From: Streptomyces sp. TSRI0281
GTDB lineage: Bacteria; Actinomycetota; Actinomycetes; Streptomycetales; Streptomycetaceae
DNA length: 64,000 nucleotides
Assembly (NCBI RefSeq): GCF_001905125.1
Contig: NZ_LWLE01000009.1
Location: 101,288 to 165,287 of the forward strand
Direction: 5' to 3'
A program made the position numbers and the translations under genes. Below the pieces are notes generated by a model. The model was not told the DNA's origin, ran no database searches, and saw nothing but the letters and a program-made list of their open reading frames with translations. This document shows positions 25,331 through 34,381 of the stretch, in pieces (within the stretch, counting starts at the first letter, position 1; each line of letters starts with the position of its first letter).

Positions 25331-25963
25331 CTAAGACAGCCCGACCGGGGCGGCCCTCAGCGGGTGACCGTTCAGTTCGAAGCAATCCTCTTCGTCCCAC
25401 CACATCCCGCCTTGCGTGGTGAGGTAGGGATGCAGTCCGCGGATGCCTCCGCCTTCGTGCAGTGCTTGCGCGACCGCGTGGAGAAGGCTCGCCAGATCGG
25501 GCCAGGAATCGGTGAAGTCGCCGCCGCCGCTGTGGCCTGCCCAGCCGAGACGCCGGGCCTCTGGGCCAGGACGCAGGTCGATCACCTGCGTCGCGCCATC
25601 GGCGCTCTCGGCCCAGGGAACCCAGAGTGGGTGCCACCAAGGCTCGTCGTCCCAGGGGCGAGCGGTCAGGCCGTCGTTCTCCGCCGCGACGGTCATGCAG
25701 GTCTGCCATTGTTCCACGATGCCGCTCACTGCAAGCGGGGACTGCTCCGGCAGGATGGATGTCCAGGTGCTCACACCGTTGTGGCATTGCAGAGACTCAG
25801 CGAGATCACCGGGCAGTCGGGCGCCGATGATCCGCTCCGCGTGTCGGATCTCGTCCGATGTCGCTGGTGGATTGAGGAGCGTGAGATCGGCGGCCACGTG
25901 CGTCGCCAGCCAGGCGTCGATCAGGTGCCAGGACTCCGACGGGGGCAAGATCGTCTGTGCCAT
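25331..25963 (-). CDS. SMI1/KNR4-like protein
   Basis: A 210-aa protein with the SMI1/KNR4 (SUKH) layout: ATSDEIRHAERIIGARLPGDLAESLQCHNG near the N-terminus, WWHPLWVPWAESADGATQVI in the middle, and FTDSWPDLASLLHAVAQALHEGG near the C-terminus. Such proteins often act as immunity or regulatory partners in toxin systems. No toxin gene adjoins it here, so it may be an orphan. The ATG at 25963 has AGGA about 9 nt upstream. Confidence 0.75.
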   Translation of the reverse strand: MAQTILPPSESWHLIDAWLATHVAADLTLLNPPATSDEIRHAERIIGARLPGDLAESLQCHNGVSTWTSILPEQSPLAVSGIVEQWQTCMTVAAENDGLTARPWDDEPWWHPLWVPWAESADGATQVIDLRPGPEARRLGWAGHSGGGDFTDSWPDLASLLHAVAQALHEGGGIRGLHPYLTTQGGMWWDEEDCFELNGHPLRAAPVGLS

Positions 25964-26028
25964 GGCGCCATCCTGCCCCACACGTCTGACAAGTCGGGTC
26001 GAGGCCCCTGCCGGCCGATGAAGCGAGG

Positions 26029-26211
26029 TCAGCCAGCGACCTGCCGTTCGGCGCGGGCGCGGGTGGTGGCAAGGCGGTGGGAGTCGGTGCCGGTCTCGAT
26101 GATGTTGCCCCGATCGAAGAGAACGTGCCAGGGTTGGGCGGCGGGGTCGGTTTGCCTCCGCCGCCGGTATCCGTCCTCCGTCGATGGATTGCCGCCATGG
26201 TGCGGAGCCAC
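26029..26211 (-). pseudogene. Possible mobile-element fragment (60 codons)
   Basis: A short frame ends PWHVLFDRGNIIETGTDSHR, LATTRARAER. The ending is reminiscent of C-termini of IstB-like insertion-sequence ATPases, but the match is weak and nothing else of such a gene is present. It lies in the gap between the SMI1/KNR4-like gene and the MFS gene. Confidence 0.25.
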
Positions 26212-26214
26212 GCC

Positions 26215-27651
26215 TCAACGGCGGGCGCGCCGCACCGTCAACACAGCGACCAACGGTGCGAGCGCGAAAAGACCGAACATCCAGCGTGCCGTGCTCTGCA
26301 GGTCGGTGACGTCCGCGTCGTCGGAGAATCCGATCACGTTGGCGACCATCCCCGCGAACGCCGATCCGAAGGCGGTCGCGGTGAGCTGGATCGTCGTGAC
26401 CGAGGAACCGGCGAGGTCCTGGTCCTCCTTCGACGTCAACTGCAGGACCCGGGTGAGCAGATGGGGCCATGCCATGCCGATGCCCCAGCCCAGCAGGAGA
26501 AGTCCGGCGCCGACTGCCACGACGGTCGTGACCGCGCCGGAGTGCACCGGGCCGGTGAAGAAGAGTACGACGAGCCCGGTCAGGGAGAAGACCGGACCGG
26601 TCCTGATGATCAGTCCTCTGCGGTGCTGCATGCCACTGCACGCGATCGAGCCGAGCGTCCAGCCCGCCGCCAGGACAGCGCCCAAATACCCGGCCGCCAG
26701 AGGTCCGAGTCCTTGAAGCCGCTGCCCGAAGTAGGGCACATAGACCTCGACGGTACTGGAGAGCACCAGCAGGGCCATGGTGACGTAGACGAGCCGCAGC
26801 CGCGCGTCCGGGCCGAATGCGGTGGCCGGGATGAGCCGGAGCGTCGTACGCCGCTCACGTCGCAGCCAGGCAACCAGGAGCAGCGCGGCCGCCAGGAGAC
26901 CAGCGGCATTGATGGCGAGCCGGGACGAGATGCTGGCTGCGGAGATGAGCAGCACGGCCAGGCCGAGCAGGCTCACACTCGCCCAGGGAATGCGCGGGGC
27001 CGACTCCCCCGCCGTCCCCGTGGGCAGTCGCACCGCGCCCCAGAAGGCGAAGAAGAGCAGGAACGGCAGAAGCCCCCAGAACGCGCCGCGCCAGAGGTCG
27101 AGTTGGGCGAAGACGCCGCCGAGGGCGGGGCCGACGAGCGTCGCGACGCCCCACATGGCGGAGACGAGTGCCATGGCGCGTGGCCACAGTGCCTCGTTCA
27201 GCGTAATGCGGACCATGGCGTAGGAGAGAGCGAAGAGCAGTCCACCTCCGACGCCCTGAACAAGGCGTCCGGCCAGCAGGACGGGCATCGTCGGGGCGAG
27301 TGCGCAGACCACCGTTCCGGCCGCGAGCAGCAGTGTCGCGAAGCGGTAGCTGGAGCGCGGGCCGCGGGCTCCGAGAACGGCGGCCGCGGCCGTCGACCCG
27401 AGCACGGACGCGAACACGAAGATCGTGGTGGCCCACGCGTACAGGTTCGATCCGCCGATGTCGGCGGTGAGCGACGGCAGGATGGTGGTCGCCAGGTAGA
27501 CATTCACAGCATGCAGCGCGACTCCGGCCGCGAGCGTCGCCGCGACCGCCCCGTGTTCGCGGCCGAGCAACGCTCCCCATCCGGCTGGTGACGGTGACGC
27601 AGTCGGCTCCTCGCTTGTGGTGGTCACATGCTTCCCCTCCGAGAGATTCAT
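26215..27651 (-). CDS. MFS drug exporter, DHA2 type
   Basis: A 478-aa transporter with 14 predicted hydrophobic segments. Signature pieces are NVYLATTILPSLTADIGG (TM1), GRLVQGVGGGLLFALSYA (motif C region) and WGVATLVGPALGGVFAQLD. It is divergent from a TetR-type gene, with only 37 bp between start codons and a palindrome over its start, the usual repressor-efflux pair. The ATG at 27651 is chosen for the full N-terminus; a downstream GTG is possible. Confidence 0.9.
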   Translation of the reverse strand: MNLSEGKHVTTTSEEPTASPSPAGWGALLGREHGAVAATLAAGVALHAVNVYLATTILPSLTADIGGSNLYAWATTIFVFASVLGSTAAAAVLGARGPRSSYRFATLLLAAGTVVCALAPTMPVLLAGRLVQGVGGGLLFALSYAMVRITLNEALWPRAMALVSAMWGVATLVGPALGGVFAQLDLWRGAFWGLLPFLLFFAFWGAVRLPTGTAGESAPRIPWASVSLLGLAVLLISAASISSRLAINAAGLLAAALLLVAWLRRERRTTLRLIPATAFGPDARLRLVYVTMALLVLSSTVEVYVPYFGQRLQGLGPLAAGYLGAVLAAGWTLGSIACSGMQHRRGLIIRTGPVFSLTGLVVLFFTGPVHSGAVTTVVAVGAGLLLLGWGIGMAWPHLLTRVLQLTSKEDQDLAGSSVTTIQLTATAFGSAFAGMVANVIGFSDDADVTDLQSTARWMFGLFALAPLVAVLTVRRARR

Positions 27652-27668
27652 TACGTGCCGGAACGTAA
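27651..27668. promoter_or_regulatory. Putative TetR operator
   Basis: TTACGTGCCGGAACGTAA is an 18-bp inverted repeat with one mismatched pair. It covers the MFS start codon and lies 20 bp before the TetR-type start, so one bound dimer could block both genes. Confidence 0.6.
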
Positions 27669-27688
27669 CTTAACACTAGACTGGTGGG

Positions 27689-28360
27689 ATGGCTGAAGCG
27701 AAACATGCACCCAGCGGTCGGGCCCCGGGCGGCCGCCCTCGCGACGCATCCATCGACCAGGCGATCCTCGACGCGGTGCTCGATCTCCTCGACGAGGTCG
27801 GGTACGCCCGGCTCACCGTGGAGGCCGTGGCACGGCGCGCCGGCACGACAAAGCCGGCCGTCTACCGGCGCTGGAAAACCCTGCCCAGCCTGGTGCTCGA
27901 CGCCCTGACCGCCCGCCTGGGCCGTCTCAAACCCCCCACAACCGACTGCACGATCTGCGACCTCAGTGACGCGATCAAGCTGTACGTCGCCGCATTCCAG
28001 CGCATGCCACCGGACGTACTCGCCTCATTGCTCGCCGAATACGGCGACGATCCGCAACGCCGCGAGACATTCATGACTGCCCTCTTCGACCCGCCCCGGA
28101 CCGCCGTCGGCCAGGCCCTCGACGCCGCCATCGCGCGCGGCGACCTGCGCGACGACGTCGACAGGGACCTGCTGCTGGACCTGCTCGCCTCGCTGGTCCA
28201 CTACCGCGCCCTGTTCGGTCACGCCGTCACCAGCGACGACGAAGCGGAGCAGGCTGTGCACACCTTGCTGCGGGGAGTCGCAGTCGACTATCCGAAGCTG
28301 GTGGAGATCAGCCGCGAGAAGGGCGGAGATCCGCAGATCCACCACCGCCACACGGGGTAA
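27689..28360 (+). CDS. TetR/AcrR family transcriptional regulator
   Basis: A 223-aa repressor. The N-terminal helix-turn-helix reads ILDAVLDLLDEVGYARLTVEA, VARRAGTTKPAVYRRWKTLP, a canonical TetR domain with the TKPAVYRRW recognition helix. The C-terminal ligand domain is of the TetR_C type seen next to efflux pumps. It is divergent from the MFS gene and probably represses it and itself. Confidence 0.92.
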   Translation: MAEAKHAPSGRAPGGRPRDASIDQAILDAVLDLLDEVGYARLTVEAVARRAGTTKPAVYRRWKTLPSLVLDALTARLGRLKPPTTDCTICDLSDAIKLYVAAFQRMPPDVLASLLAEYGDDPQRRETFMTALFDPPRTAVGQALDAAIARGDLRDDVDRDLLLDLLASLVHYRALFGHAVTSDDEAEQAVHTLLRGVAVDYPKLVEISREKGGDPQIHHRHTG

Positions 28361-28475
28361 TGCGGGCCACCCCGAGCTCCGCCGTGTCCCAGTCGGCGGC
28401 CGGCAGCCGCGTCCAGGCCGCCCACCCACCAGCCGACGCCCTGGACGCGCTTCACGCACTGAGCCTTGTCCCACC

Positions 28476-29060
28476 TCACGCTGAGGCGTGATGACGTACG
28501 AGGACGGCCTTCACCACGCCGGTGATTCGGTTGGTGCCGCAGCGGAGCTTGCGTAGGAGGCGCCGGCGCTTGAGGGTGGCAATGGCCTGCTCGCCGAGAC
28601 AGCGGATCTTCGCGGGGGAGGTGTTGTGACGACCCTTCCACCGCTTGAGGCGCCGGCCGCGAAACGGTACTCGGACGGGTCTGCCGACGCCTTGATACAC
28701 CTTGTCCGCCCAACACCGGATTCCTGCTTCGGTGAGGGTTCCGACGATCCCGTGCTGTCGTGCGGCGGTCAGGTCGTGAGCCGATCCGGGCAGAGCCGGC
28801 GAGGCCGGAGCAGCCGTCCGAACGGATCGGTGAGGATCTGCGCGTTCACGCCGTGGCGCGTGTGTTTCCCGGAGCAGTAGGGAGTGTCAACGGCGATGCG
28901 GTCGATCGGGAGCGGGGTGCCGTCGAGGATGACGACGCCTTCTACCGGATCGTCCGCATCGCCTCGGCCAGGGACGGAGCGAGGACGGCCAGGGCGTCGA
29001 CGGCTTCACGACGCACACCGAAAACTGACACTACGTCACTGACGCAACCTCACTGACACC
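28476..29060 (-). pseudogene. IS5-family transposase remnant
   Basis: Minus-strand frames contain the tail of a DDE transposase common in Streptomyces: GVGRPVRVPFRGRRLKRWK, AKIRCLGEQAIATLKRRR, LLRKLRCGTNRITGVVKAV, ending HHASA. Further upstream, in shifted frames, GKHTRHGVNAQILTDPFGRL and a broken VDALAVLAPSL are visible. Frameshifts and in-frame stops show that it is dead. The flanking stretch 28361-28475 has nothing I can support. Confidence 0.7.
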
Positions 29061-29089
29061 GGACCGGCACACACCGCGGCCCCGCAGCT

Positions 29090-29701
29090 CTATCGGGGGT
29101 CCTTGCGCATGCACCACGTACGGGGGCCGTTGTCGGGGAGAACGACCTCGGCTGTGACCTCGAAGCCGAGGCGCTCGTAGAATTTCACGTTCCGCTCGCT
29201 GGAGGTCTCCAGGAATACCGGGTACCCGGCGCGTGCGGCCGCCTCGATGCCGGGGACCAGCACCGCACTGCCGAGCCCCTGCCCCTGGGCTTCAGGGGTG
29301 ACTCCCACCGTGTTCAGAAACCATGCGGGCTCCTGTGGCCGGTACGGAGCGACGGCCTGCTCCGCGGACTCGAAGGCAGCCGCCCGGTCACCGGCAAGGC
29401 TGCCCAGCAACGGGCCGATCTCGGCAAAGGCGGGTGAGGGGTCCTGGTCGGGAGTGGCCCACACGGCGACGGCACGGCCGGCGTCGGCAACCCATACGCG
29501 CCCGCACACCATCCCCACGCGGGTCAGGCAAAGTTCCTGGAAGCGCCGGATCCGGCCCTCATGGTCGTCCGCGGCGACCACGTGCCGGGTGTAGGGGTAG
29601 TCGGCGAAGGCCCGAGCGAGGGTCTCGACAGCGGTCGGAACGTCGGCGTCGGTGATGGGACGTACGGAGGGGGTGTCCTGGTGATGCAGCATGCCTATCA
29701 A
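29090..29701 (-). CDS. GNAT family N-acetyltransferase
   Basis: A 203-aa acetyltransferase. It opens VRPITDADVPTAVETLARAF. The acetyl-CoA site follows FLNTVGVTPEAQGQGLGSAV (the Q/R-x-x-G-x-G/A loop), and the last motif is FLETSSERNVKFYERLGFEV. It is a single-domain protein of usual length. The substrate is unknown. It has no obvious operon partner. Confidence 0.88.
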   Translation of the reverse strand: MIGMLHHQDTPSVRPITDADVPTAVETLARAFADYPYTRHVVAADDHEGRIRRFQELCLTRVGMVCGRVWVADAGRAVAVWATPDQDPSPAFAEIGPLLGSLAGDRAAAFESAEQAVAPYRPQEPAWFLNTVGVTPEAQGQGLGSAVLVPGIEAAARAGYPVFLETSSERNVKFYERLGFEVTAEVVLPDNGPRTWCMRKDPR

Positions 29702-30050
29702 ACGATCTGGCCAGACGGCAGGTTCCCAGGAGCATCATCACGCCGAGGTATTCGCCAGTTCATGGCAGCTTCGGGGAACCGTCCCCGTCGCCGGGAAAGC
29801 GGGGCTCGGTTCGGAGCGCCTCCCGTGCTCGTGAGCATCGCCCTCGCCGCCGGACGGGTGCCTCCCGCATTCATGAACAACTACGATCGCGAACGGTGGG
29901 CAGCGGCAGTTCCTGAGCCGCCAGGGCTCGACGTCCGGCTCGGCCGGCGCGATGACCGCATCCTCGCGGTTGATGATCCGGGGCACGGAAGGGAAAGAAC
30001 TCTCCTCACCTTGGTTCCCCTGCGGAAAAGATGATGGGGATCATGGGGAC
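29702..30050. other. Intergenic stretch with no supported gene
   Basis: The stretch lies between the GNAT gene and the cyclodeaminase-like gene, whose promoter it should hold. One plus-strand frame gives a sensible-looking tail (PPAFMNNYDRERWAAAVPEP to 30034) but no start signal or family I know; it may be a gene remnant. Confidence 0.35.
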
Positions 30051-30998
30051 ATGACCCGAATCCTGACCCGCAGCAATCTGGAAGCCGTGCTTGAGCCCAC
30101 GGCCTGTATGGCCGTCCTGAAAGAAGGTTTCCGCAGTACCGGATCCTCGCCGGCAACGGGACAGCGAGTGCTGACAGACCTGCCGTTTCCCGGCACAGCT
30201 ACAGCTTTGATCCCTGGGCTGCTGCCCGGGATCGACGCCTACACGGTGAAGGTGAACGCCAAGTTCCCCGCCGCCCGACCAGCTTTGCGTGGCGTGATCT
30301 GTCTCCACAGTGGTCATGACGGTGAGCTCCTCGCTCTGATGGATTCCGCCACCATCACCGCTTGGCGCACGGGACTCGCAGCGGCTCTGGGGACTCATGT
30401 CCTCGCGACCCCCGACCCGGGAGGGGACGTGGTACTCGGCGTGATCGGCGCGGGCGCACAAGCCGAGCTCATGGTCCGCGGACTACGCGGCATGCGGAGC
30501 TTCCGCGATGTCGTGGTGCACGACGCCGATCCGGCCCGCGCCGCCGCCTTTGTCGCCCGGCACGGCGGACGAGCGCTCGCGTCTCCCACGGATGTCGCCT
30601 CGGCCGCTGATGTCATCCTGCTGGCAACTTGGGCACGTAGACCGTTGCTGCGCCTTGCCGATACTCGGCCCGGGCAACACTTCACGTCTCTGGGAGCCGA
30701 TGAGCCCGGCAAGCAAGAACTCTCCGCCGACTTGCTGGCATCCTCGCTCCTCGTGGTCGACGACCGTGAACTGGCCGCCTCCATGGGAGCACTCGCAGCC
30801 GCCGGCCTTCCCGCCACTGCCGCCGAGGCCACCCTCGGCGAGCTCCTCCGCAATGACCACCCGGGCCGCACCAGCGCCACGACACGCACCGTCTACGCTC
30901 CTGTCGGGCTTCCCTGGCAGGACCTCGCCCTTGCCTGGCTCGCCTACCAGCACGCCGAACAACACGGCGTCGGAACGCAAACCGACCTGCTCGCCTGA
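30051..30998 (+). CDS. Ornithine cyclodeaminase / mu-crystallin family protein
   Basis: A 315-aa NAD(P)-binding enzyme. The family hallmarks are visible: the N-terminal catalytic region with YTVKVNAKFPAARPALRGV (Lys), GELLALMDSATITAWRTGLA (the highly conserved MD...T..RTGA motif in variant form), and the Rossmann site LGVIGAGAQAELMVRGL. Related enzymes cyclise or reduce amino and imino acids. The ATG at 30051 follows GGGGA; an in-frame start at 29952 is less likely. Confidence 0.85.
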   Translation: MTRILTRSNLEAVLEPTACMAVLKEGFRSTGSSPATGQRVLTDLPFPGTATALIPGLLPGIDAYTVKVNAKFPAARPALRGVICLHSGHDGELLALMDSATITAWRTGLAAALGTHVLATPDPGGDVVLGVIGAGAQAELMVRGLRGMRSFRDVVVHDADPARAAAFVARHGGRALASPTDVASAADVILLATWARRPLLRLADTRPGQHFTSLGADEPGKQELSADLLASSLLVVDDRELAASMGALAAAGLPATAAEATLGELLRNDHPGRTSATTRTVYAPVGLPWQDLALAWLAYQHAEQHGVGTQTDLLA

Positions 30999-31117
30999 GC
31001 CCTGCCCTGCCCTGCGAAACGATCGGGAGGGCGCGATCACCCAGTACGAGCTGTTGCTGTAGGCGCTCCGCACCCCGCACGAGGTGCGACTCGCGTCCAG
31101 CAGCCACCAGGGCGGAG

Positions 31118-33421
31118 TCAGAGCCGGAAGGTCCGTACGACGAAGGTCTGCCCGGCGACCGACGGCCAGCTCGCCCAGCTCTGGTCCGCGGCCGGAGCGG
31201 GCGCACCGACTCCGCCCGGCAAGCCGGCCGCGGTGGACACTACGCGGAGGGGCAGGGGGCCCTTGCCGCGGATGCGGACGACGACATCGAGGCCGTCGGC
31301 GGGCGGGGCGGCGTAGTCGAAACTCCAATCCCAGCCGCTCCCCGGTCGCTTCGGTCCGCCGGTGATCTTCGCACCCTCGACAGTGGCGTCGAGGATCTGG
31401 TGGGCACAGGTATCGGCGTGTACGGCGATGGTGTGGGCGTCGGCAGGCCCCTGGATACGGAACCGGACCGTACGTACGCCGTCGGCCTCGGTGCTTGAGA
31501 CGTTCGCGGTACGTGGTGTGTCCAGGGGGGCGGCCTTGGCCGCCCCGTTCGCGAGCACGGCGTCGTCCAGCGCGGGGACGCGGTCTTCGAAGCGAGCCGG
31601 CTCGCCGGTGAGGAGCTTGCCGACGGCGGGCTGGGATGAATCGCCGTCGCTGACCCAGGTGGCCTTGCCCGTGTCGGACTCCAGGACGTAGCCGAGGCTG
31701 ACCGGCCGGGGTTCCTCGGCGTTGTAGCCGTCGAGGGCCGTGCCCACGACCAGCGTGCCCACACCTGCCACCGTCACCGCGAGCATCCCGGCGGTAAGCG
31801 CACGACGTGGGGGAAGCGGCTCCAGGAGGCTCAGCGGTACCGCTGCGAGCAGTGCCGCGAGGACCAGCGGGGCGGCGATGAGTGACAGTCCCAGGGCGGG
31901 CAGCAGCAGGAGAACGACGGGGAGGACGAGAGCCACAACCGGTACGGCCGCCATCGCTCCGGCCACCGCACGCCACGGGGAGTCCGCCCGTGTGAACCGC
32001 AGCGTCACGGCGACGACCGCCAGCCCGATCAGCGCCGGCCAGGTGAAGAGGTAGGCACCCCCGGGCAGGGCCACCGCGCAGACCACGGCGATCATCGCGA
32101 AACAGCCGAGCACACCCACCACGATGTCCAGCGGCAACGCGTTGCGGCGGGCCCAGCGGTACCAGGCTGCGAGCAGTACCAGGAGCAGCAACGCTCCGCC
32201 CCACGCGTACCGGCCGAGGTGGTGGACGCTGCCCTCGCTGAGCGCGAAGTCCGGACGGGCCAGGCTCAGTGCCGACCACCCGGCCAGGCCGATGACAGCC
32301 GCACCGATCAGCGTGAGCGGGAAGCTCAGGGCGGCCCGTCCGGCCCCGCCGGGGGTCAGACCTCGGCTCCGGCCGAACCACAGCAGCAGCGGCACACCGA
32401 GGAGGGCCGTCAAGGCGAGCGGCAGGGCCAGCCATGCCGGGTAGGACACGACTGTGCCGAACAGGGAGAAGTACGTGGCGTCCGAACCGCGCTGCGAGAG
32501 GTCCGTGCCGCCGAGATGGCGGACAGCGCCGAGCGCCGCGTCTCCCATGTCCTGCACGCTCCCGGCATCGAGCCGGGAGATGCTGTCGTGGCCGGTGTGG
32601 TAGTGCGCGGAGCCGTCCATGAAGGCGAAATTGAGACCGCGCATGCCGGCCTCGTCGAAGACCGTCAGGTCGGTGTCGTTGGGCAGCTGGTCGTAGATCG
32701 CGGCGGAGAACGACGTGGTGACCGCACCGGAAGCCTTCACGGCGGAGGTGAGACCGGTGCCCGCCATCTGGAACATCATGGCGGGGCCGGACGTGCCCCG
32801 GCCCTCCATGTTCACCACGACGGTCTGCCGGGGAGCAGCGGCCCAGTAGGTACTGGCCTCCGCGTCGACGAAACCTCTCGCGCCGAGCAGCCCGTGCTCC
32901 TCGCCGTCGGTGAAGAGGATCTCGACGTCGTTGCGGAGCTGCGCTCCGGCCTTGAGGACGCGGGCGATTTCGAGGATCGCGGCGACGTTGGAGCCGTCGT
33001 CGCCGGCGCCCGGGGCGATCGGCACGGAGTCGTAGTGGGCGACAAGAAGGACCCGGCCGGTGGACTTCTTGCCGGGGATCGTGGCGTGGACGTTGGAGAC
33101 GGACCCGACGATGGCCGGACTGTCTGCGTCGGAGGGGGCGACCCGGCTCTGGACCTCCGGCCTCAGACCCAGCTTCCGCAGCTCACCGACGAGATACTCC
33201 CGTACGTCCGACTGCGCGGCCGAACCCGCCGGGTGCGGGACCTTCGCGATTCCGTCGAGCCGTGCGACCGCACGGGCCGCCGAGAAGTCACCGGTGGGGG
33301 CGGAGGCCGGCCGGGGCTCGGAGGTACGCAGCGGCAGCATGGCCGCGATACCGGTGAGGAGGAGCAGCAGGAAGGCGGCGAGAGCCGGCATTCGTCTGCG
33401 CATCGTGGTCGGAACCTGCAC
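31118..33421 (-). CDS. M28 family membrane metallopeptidase
   Basis: A 767-aa protein with an N-terminal TM/signal helix (ALAAFLLLLLTGIAAML), an extracellular M28 zinc peptidase domain and about eight C-terminal TM helices, as in ERMP1/Fxna-like enzymes. Zinc ligand motifs are VAHYDSVP, GAGDDGSN, FTDGEEHGLLGARGF and HTGHDS. A C-terminal beta domain follows the membrane part. The GTG at 33421 is the longest start; ATG 33403 is equally plausible. It is probably a surface aminopeptidase; no partner gene is evident. Confidence 0.85.
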   Translation of the reverse strand: MQVPTTMRRRMPALAAFLLLLLTGIAAMLPLRTSEPRPASAPTGDFSAARAVARLDGIAKVPHPAGSAAQSDVREYLVGELRKLGLRPEVQSRVAPSDADSPAIVGSVSNVHATIPGKKSTGRVLLVAHYDSVPIAPGAGDDGSNVAAILEIARVLKAGAQLRNDVEILFTDGEEHGLLGARGFVDAEASTYWAAAPRQTVVVNMEGRGTSGPAMMFQMAGTGLTSAVKASGAVTTSFSAAIYDQLPNDTDLTVFDEAGMRGLNFAFMDGSAHYHTGHDSISRLDAGSVQDMGDAALGAVRHLGGTDLSQRGSDATYFSLFGTVVSYPAWLALPLALTALLGVPLLLWFGRSRGLTPGGAGRAALSFPLTLIGAAVIGLAGWSALSLARPDFALSEGSVHHLGRYAWGGALLLLVLLAAWYRWARRNALPLDIVVGVLGCFAMIAVVCAVALPGGAYLFTWPALIGLAVVAVTLRFTRADSPWRAVAGAMAAVPVVALVLPVVLLLLPALGLSLIAAPLVLAALLAAVPLSLLEPLPPRRALTAGMLAVTVAGVGTLVVGTALDGYNAEEPRPVSLGYVLESDTGKATWVSDGDSSQPAVGKLLTGEPARFEDRVPALDDAVLANGAAKAAPLDTPRTANVSSTEADGVRTVRFRIQGPADAHTIAVHADTCAHQILDATVEGAKITGGPKRPGSGWDWSFDYAAPPADGLDVVVRIRGKGPLPLRVVSTAAGLPGGVGAPAPAADQSWASWPSVAGQTFVVRTFRL

Positions 33422-33674
33422 GGATATACCTCATAGCGGAAGTGGATGGGACAGCGGGCCGGTACGTGCCGGGGCCGCCGTATTCGATGGCGACGATCGG
33501 CAGCTCGGCGGTGTAGCGCTCCTCAGCACTGTCGCGCGACCCGAGCGGGTCGGTGTCCGGGATCAACTCGGAGTCGGTGAAGCGGTTCGATCCGGTCTCG
33601 GTGGTCCTGCGGATCGAAGTAACCGGAATCGTCATCGAGTTGCTGCATGGCATTCGCACTCGGGCCGCCCGTGG

Positions 33675-34301
33675 CTACGGACTGCTTGTACGCCTTCTCA
33701 ACATGGTCGCGACATTCAGCGGTCCGACGGACAGGCACTGTTGGGTGACGAACCCGAAGTGCTGATAGAGCGCCACATTTCCGGGGTCCGCGGTGGTGAG
33801 GTAAATCCCGGCCGTGGCTGGTGTGTCGGCCAGCAGGCGGTCGAAGAGACGCCGCCCCGCCCCGCGGCCTGCGGCGGCGGGAACCACCCCGATGAACTCC
33901 AGCGTCCAGGCATTCTCGGGCGCACCCGCTTCGGTGAGGCCGAGGTAGCGCAGGGTCCGCTGCACGGACCGGGGACCGCAACGCGCGAGCGCACGGGCCG
34001 CCCACTGCGCCTGCGCGGCAGGTGAGAGCCGAGGTCCGGGCGGGGTGAGAACGGCGGCCGCGATGGGTCGGCCGCCGTCCCCGGTCAGGGCGTAGCGGCG
34101 CGATCCGGGAATGGTGGCATCGGCGCGCAGGGTGGCGTCGAACCATTTCTCCCTGGTGGCGGACGAACTGCCGCAGATCCAGGAGGTCGCCGACTCGCGG
34201 GCAAAGGCGTCGGCCAGCACGCGTACGCAGGCGTCCACGGGCGGGCAGTCGTCGATCTCCGGCCCGTGCGGAGCTGTGTCCGGGAACTGTGGGTCGTTCA
34301 T
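33675..34301 (-). CDS. GNAT family N-acetyltransferase
   Basis: A 208-aa protein. The core motif EFIGVVPAAAGRGAGRRLFD carries the acetyl-CoA loop R-G-x-G-R, followed by YLTTADPGNVALYQHFGFVT. The N-terminus (MNDPQFPDTAPHGPE) is nearly the same as that of the monooxygenase at 42831, because the two start regions are duplicates. GGGAGG precedes the ATG at 34301. The 253 bp between it and the M28 gene hold nothing I can support. Confidence 0.85.
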   Translation of the reverse strand: MNDPQFPDTAPHGPEIDDCPPVDACVRVLADAFARESATSWICGSSSATREKWFDATLRADATIPGSRRYALTGDGGRPIAAAVLTPPGPRLSPAAQAQWAARALARCGPRSVQRTLRYLGLTEAGAPENAWTLEFIGVVPAAAGRGAGRRLFDRLLADTPATAGIYLTTADPGNVALYQHFGFVTQQCLSVGPLNVATMLRRRTSSP

Positions 34302-34336
34302 GGTCCTCCCTCATCAGCACTTGCTCGATTCAAAAC

Positions 34337-34357
34337 CGATCGTATAGTTTTCGATCG
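34337..34357. promoter_or_regulatory. Operator-like inverted repeat, copy 1 (CGATCG-N9-CGATCG)
   Basis: Two CGATCG hexamers 15 bp apart with an AT-rich spacer lie in the divergent promoter between the GNAT gene and the saccharopine-dehydrogenase-like gene, 45 bp before the latter's ATG. An almost identical site with the same spacing and the same distance to an ATG lies at 42868-42888, so this is probably a true regulator site. Confidence 0.6.
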
Positions 34358-34381
34358 TAACGTACTAGAGAGGAAGAGCGA

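Noticed and set aside
33422..33674. Small gene between the M28 peptidase and the GNAT gene
   Set aside because: A frame with SELIPDTDPLGSRDSAEERY looks protein-like but has no ribosome site or family and is too short to support.
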